A stretch of 64,000 nt of DNA from Bacteroidales bacterium. Lineage in GTDB: Bacteria; Bacteroidota; Bacteroidia; Bacteroidales; Muribaculaceae. The translations under genes were made by a program, and so were the position numbers. The stretch covers positions 1 through 64,000 of the forward strand of contig SUXG01000003.1 of the NCBI GenBank assembly GCA_015061085.1, written 5' to 3'. Below, one piece after another: positions 18,940-26,222 of the stretch; positions within the stretch are counted from its first letter, which is position 1; each line of letters opens with the position of its first letter. The notes under the pieces are model-generated. The model was not told where the DNA came from, searched no databases, and saw only the letters and a list, made by a program, of their open reading frames with translations.

Positions 18940-19157
18940 TTAATCGTTTCTGTCGTAACGTTTTATTTCTAATTTGGATACATTTAGTTTCCCTTTTACA
19001 TATTCTTCATACAACTTCTCTGCAGATGTAGATTTTCTTACTTTTGGTAATACTGAATGCCTATGGCAATTAGCGCAAAAATAGCGCTGGCGACCCGCAT
19101 TAAATCCATGTTTTACAAGGGCATTTTGTCCACATTTTGGACATACTTTTTATCCAT
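18940..19157 (-). pseudogene. Zinc-ribbon protein remnant, transposase N-terminus-like, start displaced by a one-base frameshift
   Basis: Absent from the ORF track. On the minus strand an open frame reads VCPKCGQNALVKHGF then AGRQRYFCANCHRHSV and ends RYDRND-stop, about 68 residues. The Cys pair plus C-x-x-C-H looks like the zinc ribbon at the N-terminus of IS1/InsA-like and IS1595-like transposases. No in-frame ATG exists: TAA lies just upstream. An ATG at 19157 (ATGGAT, then five A) would join the frame if the A-run had six bases. It is either a decayed insertion-sequence fragment or a real small zinc-ribbon protein disrupted by an A-run indel or sequencing error. No terminal inverted repeats or catalytic domain were found. 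Confidence 0.5.
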
Positions 19158-19251
19158 TTTTAACTCAAATACTACAAAGATATGTATTTCAATTAATTAT
19201 AGCGCTTTTATGTACTATTTTTGACTAATAAGCCTGATTTTGAATATATAC

Positions 19252-19290
19252 AAAAATAGGAGTAAAGTTCTTTACAACTTCACCCCTATT
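19252..19290 (-). terminator. Terminator after the calycin-like lipoprotein gene
   Basis: On the minus strand AATAGGGGTGAAGTT pairs imperfectly with AACTTTACTCCTATT and ends in TTTTT, beginning about ten bases past the stop codon. Confidence 0.7.
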
Positions 19291-19299
19291 ACTCGATTA

Positions 19300-19743
19300 T
19301 TATTCTCTTCTACCATTAAAAGTAATTGAATAACCTTCTTCCCCACCAACTGTTATGTTAGGATTATAGTAATGCATATTACCACTCTTGTCAATAGTCA
19401 CTTCCACATTTGGAGCATTTGAGTCACGAAGCATATACCCAGTACTTGTTTCAATTACATTATATACTCTATCACTTTGCAAAATAGTTGTCCCGTCAGC
19501 AAATCTAAGTGTAAGGATAACATACTCGTTTGATGAGCGAACAACATCGATTTTCATACCATTCCACACTTCTTCATCTAAAATGTCCATCCAACTTAAT
19601 TTACCATTACCAACGTATGTACCTTGAATTGCACCTGCTGGATTGTCGTTCCACTTCGGTTCATCTTCTTTACTACATGAGTTTAAACCTACACACATTG
19701 TCAATGCTATGAGAAGCATTCCTAAAAATTTAATCTGTTTCAT
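19300..19743 (-). CDS. Small lipoprotein, calycin-like beta-barrel type
   Basis: A 147-residue predicted lipoprotein with signal peptide and lipobox LNSC (Cys23), followed by the S-K-E-D-E-P stretch. Acidic residues after the lipidated Cys favour surface export in Bacteroidetes. The mature part is a string of short beta strands (GTYVGNGKLSW, YVILTLRFADGT, EVTIDKSGNMHYY, EGYSITFNGRR). It resembles the calycin/lipocalin-like lipoproteins common in gut Bacteroidales, but I do not recognise a specific family with confidence. It lies downstream of the HTH gene and structured RNA copy 1, so all three may share a transcript. Function unknown. Confidence 0.65.
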   Translation of the reverse strand: MKQIKFLGMLLIALTMCVGLNSCSKEDEPKWNDNPAGAIQGTYVGNGKLSWMDILDEEVWNGMKIDVVRSSNEYVILTLRFADGTTILQSDRVYNVIETSTGYMLRDSNAPNVEVTIDKSGNMHYYNPNITVGGEEGYSITFNGRRE

Positions 19744-19830
19744 ATTGTTAAAATAGTTTAATTAATATTGTTGCAAATTTAACAACTGTACACAACAACA
19801 ACACAAAACTTATGTCGCGAATAAATCACA

Positions 19831-20064
19831 TTATTGTTGCATCTTTTTCACAGATATTTTCTCTTCTGCTTCTCTTGAAAGGTCGTCAAAAAAATTATGA
19901 TTCAATATTATTGAAATTCTCATCAGCTGGTCAGTATCAATGCTGTGTTTTTCAAATATGCGATAAATATTTGTGCGATCGCACGCCAATTTTCGTGCAA
20001 ACCACACAATACTCCTCTCTTGTTTTAGAAATTCTATTTTAATCAGCTCTCCTATCGGAGTCAT
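19831..20064 (-). CDS. Small helix-turn-helix DNA-binding protein
   Basis: A 77-residue all-helical protein. The region LIKIEFLKQERSIVWFARKLACDRTNIYRIFEKHSIDTDQLMRIS reads as a helix-turn-helix of the XRE/Cro superfamily, with an invariant-looking FARKLACDRTNIYRIF recognition element. Residues after 55 are basic and probably disordered. The ORF track starts at a GTG (20073), but the ATG at 20064 is better placed. It lies 19 bases after the GGGGA-loop hairpin that follows structured RNA copy 1. It may regulate the downstream lipoprotein or its own operon. No partner toxin is visible. Confidence 0.7.
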   Translation of the reverse strand: MTPIGELIKIEFLKQERSIVWFARKLACDRTNIYRIFEKHSIDTDQLMRISIILNHNFFDDLSREAEEKISVKKMQQ

Positions 20065-20083
20065 AAAATACACTCCTTATTAT

Positions 20084-20107
20084 GCCATTAGATTCCCCAG
20101 ATATGGC
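20084..20107 (-). promoter_or_regulatory. GGGGA-loop hairpin before the HTH gene
   Basis: On the minus strand GCCAT ... ATGGC encloses a loop containing CTGGGGAATCT. The equivalent position after RNA copy 2 has a hairpin of different stem sequence (CGATA ... TATCG) with TGGGGAGCC in the loop. The hairpin is 19 bases before the ATG, against 20 in copy 2. Confidence 0.5.
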
Positions 20108-20114
20108 AATATAT

Positions 20115-20154
20115 AAAAAAGGCGCAGGAATCTGTACTTTCACTTATCCTGCAC
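20115..20154 (-). terminator. Terminator of structured RNA copy 1
   Basis: Minus strand GTGCAGGA ... TCCTGCGC followed by CTTTTTT. Two stem pairs are compensated in copy 2 (C-G to T-A and A-T to G-C), supporting the helix. Confidence 0.75.
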
Positions 20155-20392
20155 TTCAGGCTCTCGCATTGCCTATGCCACAAGGATAAGCAACTCAGTT
20201 AGCCCACGCCAGAATGTATATAGCATTAAATTCCAACATCTTTCGACATTGGTAAAACTATAAACATACCGCGAACGCTCCCGGTTGCTTTATCTTCTGT
20301 GACCTATGAATTTGCGAGATTCGAAGTGCTGAAGATAATGCTTGGTAAACGTCTTATTTTATCTACCTCAATAACCCTCCGGCTACTGAGTC
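20115..20392 (-). ncRNA. Structured RNA, copy 1 (candidate Bacteroidales-1-like RNA or regulatory leader)
   Basis: A ~278-nt non-coding unit with its own promoter (TAACTTTG at 20404-20397) and a terminator hairpin with T-run at its 3' end (20154-20115). It shares ordered blocks with 29719-30042: CCGGAGGGT, AAGACGTTTACCAA, CACAG.AAGA, TGGGCTA.CTGAGTTGCTTATCCTTGTGG and GTACAGA. Paired segments co-vary between copies, including TTATCTTC/GAAGATAA here against TTTCTTC/GAAGAAA in copy 2. An alternative helix, GCTTATCC/GGATAAGT, would compete with the terminator arm. The layout (promoter, structure, terminator, Bacteroidales only) fits what I recall of the Bacteroidales-1 motif, but identity is not established. 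Confidence 0.6.
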
Positions 20393-20396
20393 GCTA

Positions 20397-20404
20397 CAAA
20401 GTTA
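20397..20404 (-). promoter_or_regulatory. Promoter -7 box of structured RNA copy 1
   Basis: TAACTTTG on the minus strand, 5-6 bases before the first block shared with copy 2. The -33 element is weak (TTTATGG at about the right spacing). Confidence 0.5.
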
Positions 20405-20460
20405 ATCATTTTTTAGTACTACACCATAAAAAATATTATTTTTTGGTATAATACTATAGT

Positions 20461-20494
20461 AAGAGGGCAGAACCTCGAAAGATTCTGCCCTCTT
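20461..20494 (-). terminator. Terminator after rplU-rpmA
   Basis: AAAGAGGGCAG ... CTGCCCTCTT inverted repeat with short T tracts, 23 bases past the rpmA stop. It could act on either strand. Confidence 0.6.
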
Positions 20495-20516
20495 TAATTT
20501 CTTTAATTCTGCAATA

Positions 20517-20780
20517 TTAGTTAGCAGCGTGTGGCTCAACGTTGATGTATTTGCGGCCTTCTTTACCTGTTGTGAAGACTACTACTCCATCAATAAGAGC
20601 GAACAATGTGTGGTCTTTACCCATACCCACGTTCAAACCTGGGTGGTGTACTGTACCACGTTGACGCTTGATAATGTTACCTGCTTTACATTTAGATCCA
20701 CCATAGATCTTAACACCAAGTCGTTTGCTTTCTGATTCGCGGCCGTTCTTAGAACTACCGACACCTTTTTTATGTGCCAT
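20517..20780 (-). CDS. rpmA: 50S ribosomal protein L27
   Basis: An 87-residue large-subunit protein whose N-terminal arm reaches the peptidyl-transferase centre. It begins [24 protein letters not shown], the exact family signature, and lacks the cleavable N-terminal extension found in Firmicutes. It is second in the rplU-rpmA operon, 18 bases after rplU. Confidence 0.98.
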   Translation of the reverse strand: MAHKKGVGSSKNGRESESKRLGVKIYGGSKCKAGNIIKRQRGTVHHPGLNVGMGKDHTLFALIDGVVVFTTGKEGRKYINVEPHAAN

Positions 20781-20798
20781 ATCCGAGAGTGGTTTTAA

Positions 20799-21122
20799 TT
20801 AAGCTTTAACAATTGATTTAACTAACACTTTAGAGAAGCTTTGACGATGACCGTTCAAACGGCGATAGCCTTTACGTCTCTTTTTCTTAAACACTAATAC
20901 TTTTTCACCTTTTACAAGTGATTCAAGTACTTCACATGTTACTTTTGCGCCTTTAACGGTAGGCATGCCAACTTCTACAGCACCGTCGGCATCTACGAGG
21001 AGTACTTTTTCGAAGTCAATTGCTTCGCCATTTTTTACTGCCTCACCGAGATAGTGGACATAAAGGTATTTACCTTCTTCAGCTTTGAACTGTTGTCCTT
21101 GAATTTCTACGATAGCGTACAT
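20799..21122 (-). CDS. rplU: 50S ribosomal protein L21
   Basis: A 107-residue 23S rRNA-binding protein beginning [20 protein letters not shown], with the basic C-terminal motif [18 protein letters not shown]. It is first gene of the rplU-rpmA pair, with its promoter about 90 bases upstream and a leader rich in GC hairpin-forming sequence. Confidence 0.98.
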   Translation of the reverse strand: MYAIVEIQGQQFKAEEGKYLYVHYLGEAVKNGEAIDFEKVLLVDADGAVEVGMPTVKGAKVTCEVLESLVKGEKVLVFKKKRRKGYRRLNGHRQSFSKVLVKSIVKA

Positions 21123-21210
21123 TGCTAATTAATTGATTTACAAATTAATCCGTTGGGCGGCATCCCCTATTTGGGCTGCTCTTATTCGTGCCTTGGCGGA
21201 ATGAGCGGTG

Positions 21211-21241
21211 CAAAATTACTACTTTTATCCGAATTGAGCAA
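21211..21241 (-). promoter_or_regulatory. rplU-rpmA promoter
   Basis: Minus strand TTG (21241-21239), 20-base spacer, TAATTTTG (21218-21211). Confidence 0.6.
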
Positions 21242-21297
21242 GTTTTTTCACTAATTTTCAAAAAAATCACAAAAAGATAGATTTTTTTGCCCAAAAA

Positions 21298-21329
21298 TTT
21301 GGTGGTTCCAAAAAATAGTCGTAACTTTG
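21298..21329 (+). promoter_or_regulatory. tRNA-Gln promoter
   Basis: TTTG at 21298-21301, 20-base spacer, TAACTTTG at 21322-21329, about 40 bases before the tRNA. Confidence 0.7.
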
Positions 21330-21368
21330 CATCGCTTTTGAGAGATAGACCTCTCGGAGACTAAGGAT

Positions 21369-21439
21369 AGTCTTATGGTGTAATGGTAGCACTACAGGTT
21401 TTGGTTCTGTCTGTCCAGGTTCGAATCCTGGTAAGACTA
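21369..21439 (+). tRNA. tRNA-Gln (anticodon TTG)
   Basis: A 71-base cloverleaf: acceptor AGTCTTA/TAAGACT, anticodon stem ACAGG/TCTGT with loop TTTTGGT (anticodon TTG), T-arm CCAGG-TTCGAAT-CCTGG, discriminator A. CCA is not encoded. It has a dedicated promoter and terminator. Confidence 0.95.
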
Positions 21440-21441
21440 CG

Positions 21442-21473
21442 AAAGGGTTGGGATTCCAACCCTTTTCTTTTTT
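21442..21473 (+). terminator. Terminator after tRNA-Gln
   Basis: AAAGGGTTGG GATT CCAACCCTTTT followed by CTTTTTT. Confidence 0.85.
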
Positions 21474-21557
21474 GTATATCCTCAATCCACAATACACCCT
21501 ATAGCTGCTATTGATACCATAAAAAGTCCACCCAATCTCAATCCGGCAACTATAAAC

Positions 21558-21592
21558 AAAAAATCCGAACCCACTGAGTGAGATCGGACTTT
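21558..21592 (-). terminator. Terminator after rpsO
   Basis: On the minus strand AAGTCCGA ... TCGGATTTTTT, 27 bases past the rpsO stop. Confidence 0.75.
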
Positions 21593-21618
21593 GTTTCTTT
21601 CTTCGCTTGCGTCTAAGA

Positions 21619-21894
21619 TTACTTACGGATACCGAGTTCTTTCTTAGCGATGATTGCACGGTAGCGATTGATATCCTTACGGATAAGGTAGTCAAGAAGG
21701 CTACGACGCTTACCTACAAGTGCTTTCAACGCGCGAGCTGTCTTATGATCTTTGTGATTTGACTTAAGGTGTTCAGTCAAATGAGCAATACGGATAGAGA
21801 ACAATGCTATCTGCGCTTCTGGTGAGCCGGTATCAGTCTTACCCTGACCGTATTTCTCGAAGATCGCTTGTTTGTCTTCAGAACTTAAGAACAT
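21619..21894 (-). CDS. rpsO: 30S ribosomal protein S15
   Basis: A 91-residue primary 16S rRNA-binding protein with the family core TDTGSPEAQIALFSIRIAHLTEHLK and the basic segment LVGKRRSLLDYLIRKD. It is monocistronic, with its own promoter about 105 bases upstream and a terminator. That long leader could host autoregulation, as known for S15 in other bacteria, but I did not resolve a structure. Confidence 0.97.
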   Translation of the reverse strand: MFLSSEDKQAIFEKYGQGKTDTGSPEAQIALFSIRIAHLTEHLKSNHKDHKTARALKALVGKRRSLLDYLIRKDINRYRAIIAKKELGIRK

Positions 21895-22001
21895 TCTTCT
21901 AAAAATTTTAATTGTTAATAATTTGGTTTACTTTGTTTTGAAAAAGACCGAAATCCGACGAGTCAAATCATCCGACCGCGACCTTTCGTCAAAAAGCGGT
22001 G

Positions 22002-22033
22002 CAAAGTTAGTGTTTTATTCCAACATAGACAAA
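22002..22033 (-). promoter_or_regulatory. rpsO promoter
   Basis: Minus strand TTTG (22033-22030), 20-base spacer, TAACTTTG (22009-22002). Confidence 0.7.
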
Positions 22034-22126
22034 TTATCCGACATATTTTTTACTCAATCAATCTATAATTCTCTCTTTTTCTTGTTAATAAGCTTTAATG
22101 CATACCTCTGTTTTCAAGTTTTTCAT

Positions 22127-22134
22127 TATCTTTG
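22127..22134 (+). promoter_or_regulatory. pullulanase promoter -7 box
   Basis: TATCTTTG fits TAnnTTTG, about 68 bases before the pulA start. The -33 element is not clear. Confidence 0.45.
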
Positions 22135-22201
22135 CACCTTATTATATACATCACTTATTTTGCTATAAATTATAACTAAATAAATTATTACGAATTTAAA
22201 A

Positions 22202-24241
22202 ATGAAAAAATCAGTTTTTGCTTATTTTATGGCAGCCACAATGATTTCTACATCATTGACTGTTGCTCCTACTGAAGCATCAGCTCAAAGCAAATTTGAC
22301 GAACAATTTGTTGACTACCCTTCTTATGCAGGCGACGACCTCGAAATGCGCGTTGACAAGTCGGGCACTCACTTCAAGCTTTGGAGTCCTAAAGCCGACA
22401 AGGTCAACCTCCACCTCTACAACGATGGTCGCACCGGCGAAGCCTACAAGACTATCGCCATGACTTTCAATAGCGCCGACGGCACTTGGAGTACTTCGGT
22501 TGCCGAGCAGCTCTACGGCAAGTTCTACACTTTCCAGATTGAGCAAGGTGGCAAACTATACGCTGAAACTCCGGGCGTCTGGGCAAAAGCCGTAGGCGTA
22601 AACGGCAAACGTGCCGCTATCATCGACTTCGCAAATACCAACCCTAAGGGCTGGACTGAAGACCGCGGCCCTAAAGTGGACTATTTTACCGATGTCATCA
22701 TCTACGAAATGCACCACCGCGACATGTCGGTTCACACCAACTCAGGCATCGCCAACAAGGGTAAATTCCTCGCTCTCACCGAAGAAGGCGTGCGCTCTCT
22801 CAACGGCGAAAAGACCGGCATCGACCACCTCAAAGAACTCGGTATCACTCACGTGCATATCCTCCCTTCTTACGACTACAACTCTGTCGATGAAACTCAG
22901 CTCCCATCAAACGTTTACAACTGGGGCTACGACCCGATGAACTACAACACTCCTGAGGGCTCTTACTCTACCAATCCTTCCGACCCTGAAACTCGCATCC
23001 GCGAAATGAAGGAGATGATTAAGGCGCTCCACGATGCAGGCATCGGCGTTATCCTCGACGTAGTATATAACCACACTGCAGAAAACGACGGTTCAAACTT
23101 CCACCTCACTGCTCCGGGCTACTACCACCGCCATTGGGAAAACGGCAACTACGGCGACGCTTCAGGTTGCGGCAACGAGACAGCTTCCGACCGTCAACAA
23201 ATGCGTAACTACATCATCAACTCTACCAAATACTGGGTTAACGAATACCACATCGACGGCTTCCGTTTCGACCTCATGGCTATCCACGATATCGAAACTA
23301 TGAACCAAGTCGCTGCAGAACTCAAGAAAATCGACCCACGCATCTTCGTTTACGGCGAAGGTTGGACTTGTGGCGACTCGCCTCTCAAAATCGAAAAACG
23401 TGCACTCAAAGAACACGTTTCTCAGATGTCGGGCATCGCTGTCTTCAGCGACGACCTCCGCGATGCTGTCAAGGGCCACTACTCTAACGCTGCCGACCGT
23501 GGCTTCGCTTCAGGCAAACCGGGCAACGAAGAGACCGTAAAAATCGGTATCGTAGCTGCTACTGCTCACCCTCAAGTTGACTACAGCAAGGGACAAAACT
23601 CTAAATTCCCTTACGCAGCATCACCTCAAATGATTGTCAACTATGTGTCATGCCACGACGACCTTTGTCTCACCGACAAACTCCGTCTCTCAATGCCTGA
23701 TGCTACAGACGCTGAACGCATGGCTGTCGCTAAACTCGCACAGACTATCGTCTTCACATCTCAAGGCACTCCATTCATGTTCTGCGGCGAAGAAATTTTC
23801 CGCGACAAGAAAGGCATCCACAACACCTACAATCAGCCTGACCACGTCAACGCTATCGACTGGAACCTCAAAGCGACAAACAAAGACCAATTCAACTACT
23901 ACAAAGGTCTCATCGCACTCCGAAAGGCTCACCCTGCATTCCGAATGCCGACTGCCGAAATGATTGCAAAACACATCGTTTTCGACAAAATCGACTCTAA
24001 AAAGCAACCAAACCTCATCGCTTACTCTCTCGTTGACAACGCCAACGGCGACAGCTGGAAAGAGATTAAAGTCGTGCTCAATGGTGCAGCCACAGCTCAA
24101 GAAGTAAAGATTAAGAAAGGCGACTGGATGATCGTAGCACAAGACGGCAAAATCTGCCCTGAAGGCCAACTCGGCACTACCAAGGGTGGCAAAATCACCG
24201 TTGCTCCTTACTCAGCACTCATCATCGCCCGCACAAAATAA
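22202..24241 (+). CDS. pulA: Secreted type I pullulanase (GH13)
   Basis: A 679-residue debranching enzyme that hydrolyses alpha-1,6 links in pullulan and related glucans. A Sec signal peptide (cleavage near ASAQ, residue 29) is followed by a CBM48-like beta domain (about 45-145) and the GH13 barrel. Visible landmarks are the type I pullulanase signature YNWGYDP, region I DVVYNH, nucleophile Asp357 in DGFRFDLM, acid/base Glu386 in GEGW and transition-state Asp486 in SCHDD. The C-terminal beta domain is complete. There is no lipobox, so periplasmic location is likely. No SusC/D partners are nearby. Its codon use looks biased (many CTC, GAC, GGC codons), suggesting high expression. Confidence 0.93.
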   Translation: MKKSVFAYFMAATMISTSLTVAPTEASAQSKFDEQFVDYPSYAGDDLEMRVDKSGTHFKLWSPKADKVNLHLYNDGRTGEAYKTIAMTFNSADGTWSTSVAEQLYGKFYTFQIEQGGKLYAETPGVWAKAVGVNGKRAAIIDFANTNPKGWTEDRGPKVDYFTDVIIYEMHHRDMSVHTNSGIANKGKFLALTEEGVRSLNGEKTGIDHLKELGITHVHILPSYDYNSVDETQLPSNVYNWGYDPMNYNTPEGSYSTNPSDPETRIREMKEMIKALHDAGIGVILDVVYNHTAENDGSNFHLTAPGYYHRHWENGNYGDASGCGNETASDRQQMRNYIINSTKYWVNEYHIDGFRFDLMAIHDIETMNQVAAELKKIDPRIFVYGEGWTCGDSPLKIEKRALKEHVSQMSGIAVFSDDLRDAVKGHYSNAADRGFASGKPGNEETVKIGIVAATAHPQVDYSKGQNSKFPYAASPQMIVNYVSCHDDLCLTDKLRLSMPDATDAERMAVAKLAQTIVFTSQGTPFMFCGEEIFRDKKGIHNTYNQPDHVNAIDWNLKATNKDQFNYYKGLIALRKAHPAFRMPTAEMIAKHIVFDKIDSKKQPNLIAYSLVDNANGDSWKEIKVVLNGAATAQEVKIKKGDWMIVAQDGKICPEGQLGTTKGGKITVAPYSALIIARTK

Positions 24242-24343
24242 TCGCCACATAAGTCAATTAGATTAATTAGATTACACAAAGAAAGACACTCCTCTTGATA
24301 ATCATAGTGAAAACTATCAAAAGAAAGTATCTTTCCCTTAATA

Positions 24344-24379
24344 AAAAAAGTCTCGACACCACTCTGTGCCGAGACTTTT
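24344..24379. terminator. Bidirectional terminator between pulA and tatC
   Basis: AAAAGTCTCGACACC ... GTGCCGAGACTTTT with A-run and T-run on opposite sides, so it can stop both the pulA transcript and the minus-strand tat/peptide operon. Confidence 0.7.
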
Positions 24380-24456
24380 CTATTTGCGCTAAGACAATAT
24401 CACCTTATATTATATCTATCTATACTATAGCTACTATAAATACTATCCCGCAAATC

Positions 24457-24515
24457 TACTGCTTGAAGAGCTCTTTGATTGAGCCAATTGAGCCGAGCAC
24501 GCCGGATACATCCAA
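24457..24515 (-). pseudogene. Orphan copy of the 3' end of the SPFH gene
   Basis: On the minus strand this reads DVSGVLGSIGSIKELFKQ-stop, matching the last 16 residues (SGVLGSIGSIKELFKQ-stop) of the SPFH gene at 30538. Over about 47 bases only five differ, all at third codon positions, and the stop is TAG instead of TAA. An in-frame TAG lies a few codons upstream, so only the tail is present. It sits directly after tatC, so two direct copies of this tail bracket the peptide/Tat cassette. It is best read as the trace of an insertion at, or recombination with, the 3' end of the SPFH gene. Confidence 0.7.
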
Positions 24516-24532
24516 GCACGCCTATCATCTTC

Positions 24533-25324
24533 CTAATCAGCTTGCACTCGCTTCGCTATGAGTACCCCAAGCAAATACAACAGATACATCGGTAATGTCA
24601 CAATAACCAAAGTAAATGCATCCGGAGGCGTAATAATCGCCGCTATAACGAGTATCACGATAAACGCATGTTTCTTATAACGTGCCAACATATCACCACT
24701 CACCAAGCCCATCTTAGCCAAGAAGAAACAGATAACCGGCAATTGAAACACAACGCCCATCATAAACGACAACGTTACAAATGTCGAAATATAAGACGAC
24801 AAGGTGATTGTATTTTCAATCGATGAATCTACTTGATAGTTTGCTAAAAACTGAAACGATATAGGAAAAAGCAAAAAATAGCTCAACAAAATACCTATAA
24901 TAAACAGGCCATAGATCGATAGCGCTATTTTGACTGAATGTTTACGCTCATCATCGTATAGAGCCGGCAATATAAACCTAAACAACTCATACACCAAAAA
25001 TGGCGAACCCATCAGCAGTCCTAAATAAAGCGATGTCGAAATGTGAGTCATAAACTGAGCTGACAAATCCGTACTGATAAGCTTAATGTCATACTCCGGA
25101 AATCTAAAATTCCAACCAAGTTCTTTAGCCAACCACTCTATAAATTCAAATGTCACAAAGTGGTTATTCTGTGGAGCAAGCAATATATCGAAAGTAATAT
25201 CCTTAAAGCAGAATATTACGACGGCAAACGTTGCGATTACCCCTATAACTCTGAAGAGCATCTTGCGTAAAACCTCAAGATGCCCTCCAAATGTCATCAT
25301 TCCTTCTTGTGTGGAATCACTCAT
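24533..25324 (-). CDS. tatC: Sec-independent protein translocase TatC
   Basis: The twin-arginine signal receptor of the Tat pathway, a six-helix inner-membrane protein (263 residues). N-terminal MTFGGHLEVLRKMLFRV matches the TatC start motif (HL.ELR.R), and the first periplasmic loop, the SPFLVYELFRFILPALYDDERK segment and PPDAFTLVIVTLPMYLLY follow the family pattern. Its start overlaps the end of tatA by four bases. It is the last gene of the minus-strand cassette that encodes three precursors with twin-arginine leaders, its likely cargo. Confidence 0.96.
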   Translation of the reverse strand: MSDSTQEGMMTFGGHLEVLRKMLFRVIGVIATFAVVIFCFKDITFDILLAPQNNHFVTFEFIEWLAKELGWNFRFPEYDIKLISTDLSAQFMTHISTSLYLGLLMGSPFLVYELFRFILPALYDDERKHSVKIALSIYGLFIIGILLSYFLLFPISFQFLANYQVDSSIENTITLSSYISTFVTLSFMMGVVFQLPVICFFLAKMGLVSGDMLARYKKHAFIVILVIAAIITPPDAFTLVIVTLPMYLLYLLGVLIAKRVQAD

Positions 25325-25578
25325 TTGCTTTCTTTATTAGACTCCGCATCGATTTTTACATCCTTTGCAGAATCAAGTTCCTCTGTTTTTTCAGCCACCG
25401 ACTGCTCTTCATCTTTCTTCTCTTCCGGCAGGCCTTCTGCCATTCCTTGCTTAAAGCTTCTGACACCCTGTCCCATGCTACGCATAAGTTCCGGTATCTT
25501 CTTTCCACCAAAGAGCAACAACACTGCGCCACCGATAATGAGCAACTCGGTAGTGCCTATCATACATAATATACTCAT
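25321..25578 (-). CDS. tatA: Sec-independent protein translocase TatA
   Basis: An 85-residue protein with a short N-terminal membrane helix (TTELLIIGGAVLLLFGGKKIPEL), the FGGKKIPEL hinge and an amphipathic helix (MRSMGQGVRSFKQGM). A long acidic/basic charged tail follows. This is the pore-forming component; no TatB is present, so the system is a two-component TatAC. It lies 12 bases after the small modification-system gene and overlaps tatC by four bases. Confidence 0.96.
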   Translation of the reverse strand: MSILCMIGTTELLIIGGAVLLLFGGKKIPELMRSMGQGVRSFKQGMAEGLPEEKKDEEQSVAEKTEELDSAKDVKIDAESNKESK

Positions 25579-25590
25579 ATCTCTTCCGTT

Positions 25591-25866
25591 TTAGTCATTA
25601 GTCACCAAAAATATCTCACATGTCTCAAAATTGATTTCCCAATGACCATTTTCAGCAGATTCCCACTGGTAATTACGGGCCATCGTGTCCCACCAATTCT
25701 GGAACTTTGCACCTGTTTCGCCCATATCGGCAACAAGTTTTTCATACAAGTCTTGATTGTCGGCTGTCAAGATTTTAGCCAACTCATTCAGACCGTTTCT
25801 TCTCTCAAAAAGGCTTTGAATATCATTCTTCTCTACCTCTGTCACTTTTCCTACTAATTTTTTCAT
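25591..25866 (-). CDS. CXXX-repeat peptide modification system protein (small accessory)
   Basis: A 91-residue soluble acidic protein, mostly helical, with a C-terminal segment WWDTMARNYQW ... HWEINFETCEIFLVTND. It has no signal peptide and one Cys. Its size and setting match the small protein that NCBIfam lists with CXXX-repeat radical SAM peptide systems, whose biochemical role is not known to me. A precursor-binding or chaperone role is my inference. It starts one base after the stop of precursor C and ends 12 bases before tatA, so it belongs to the same operon. Confidence 0.65.
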   Translation of the reverse strand: MKKLVGKVTEVEKNDIQSLFERRNGLNELAKILTADNQDLYEKLVADMGETGAKFQNWWDTMARNYQWESAENGHWEINFETCEIFLVTND

Positions 25867-25867
25867 A

Positions 25868-26221
25868 CTATCTTTTAAACTTTATTGTATCACTTCCAAC
25901 TGATGATGCTTCACAAGTAGCATGACATGAACCATGACAACTTCCTTTGCAAATATCCGAGCACTCATCACATTTACCGGAATATCTACACGTTCCTGCA
26001 CAACCTGAGCATCCGTCTACGCAAAGCCCCTTACACGTTTTAATACAAGTAAAACTACATGTACCCGTACAAGATTGTGAACAGGATGCACTACAGTAAC
26101 CTTCACACGATGTGGGGATATTTGCAATAGTCTTAATTGGATTAGACATAGCCGACAACAGTATCACTGGTAATACTGTTGCCACCCTCTTGAAAAATCT
26201 TCTTCTATCAAATTTACCCAT
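25868..26221 (-). CDS. Cys-Xaa-Xaa-Xaa repeat precursor peptide C, Tat leader
   Basis: A 117-residue precursor. The leader MGKFDRRRFFKRVATVLPVILLSAM has a twin-arginine motif (DRRRFFK) and a short hydrophobic stretch. The core has 17 Cys: eight successive C-x-x-x units from CEGY to CVDG, a C-x-x slip (CSG), CAGT, the longer CRYSGK, CDE, then CSDI CKGS CHGS CHAT C and a Cys-free tail ending DTIKFKR. The ORF track starts at 26242, but the ATG at 26221, one base after the lipoprotein stop, puts the Tat motif at the correct N-terminal distance. It lies apart from precursors A and B and is the most irregular. Confidence 0.8.
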   Translation of the reverse strand: MGKFDRRRFFKRVATVLPVILLSAMSNPIKTIANIPTSCEGYCSASCSQSCTGTCSFTCIKTCKGLCVDGCSGCAGTCRYSGKCDECSDICKGSCHGSCHATCEASSVGSDTIKFKR

Positions 26222-26222
26222 G

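Noticed and set aside
18839-19300. Complete insertion sequence around the zinc-ribbon fragment
   Set aside because: No terminal inverted repeats, target duplications or DDE catalytic domain are visible.
20115-20392. Structured RNA as tmRNA, RNase P RNA, SRP RNA or a cobalamin/TPP riboswitch
   Set aside because: None of the diagnostic conserved boxes of those RNAs could be found; two paralogous copies also argue against the single-copy housekeeping RNAs.
21267-21695. 142-residue minus-strand ORF
   Set aside because: Overlaps tRNA-Gln, the terminators and the rpsO end; no motif.
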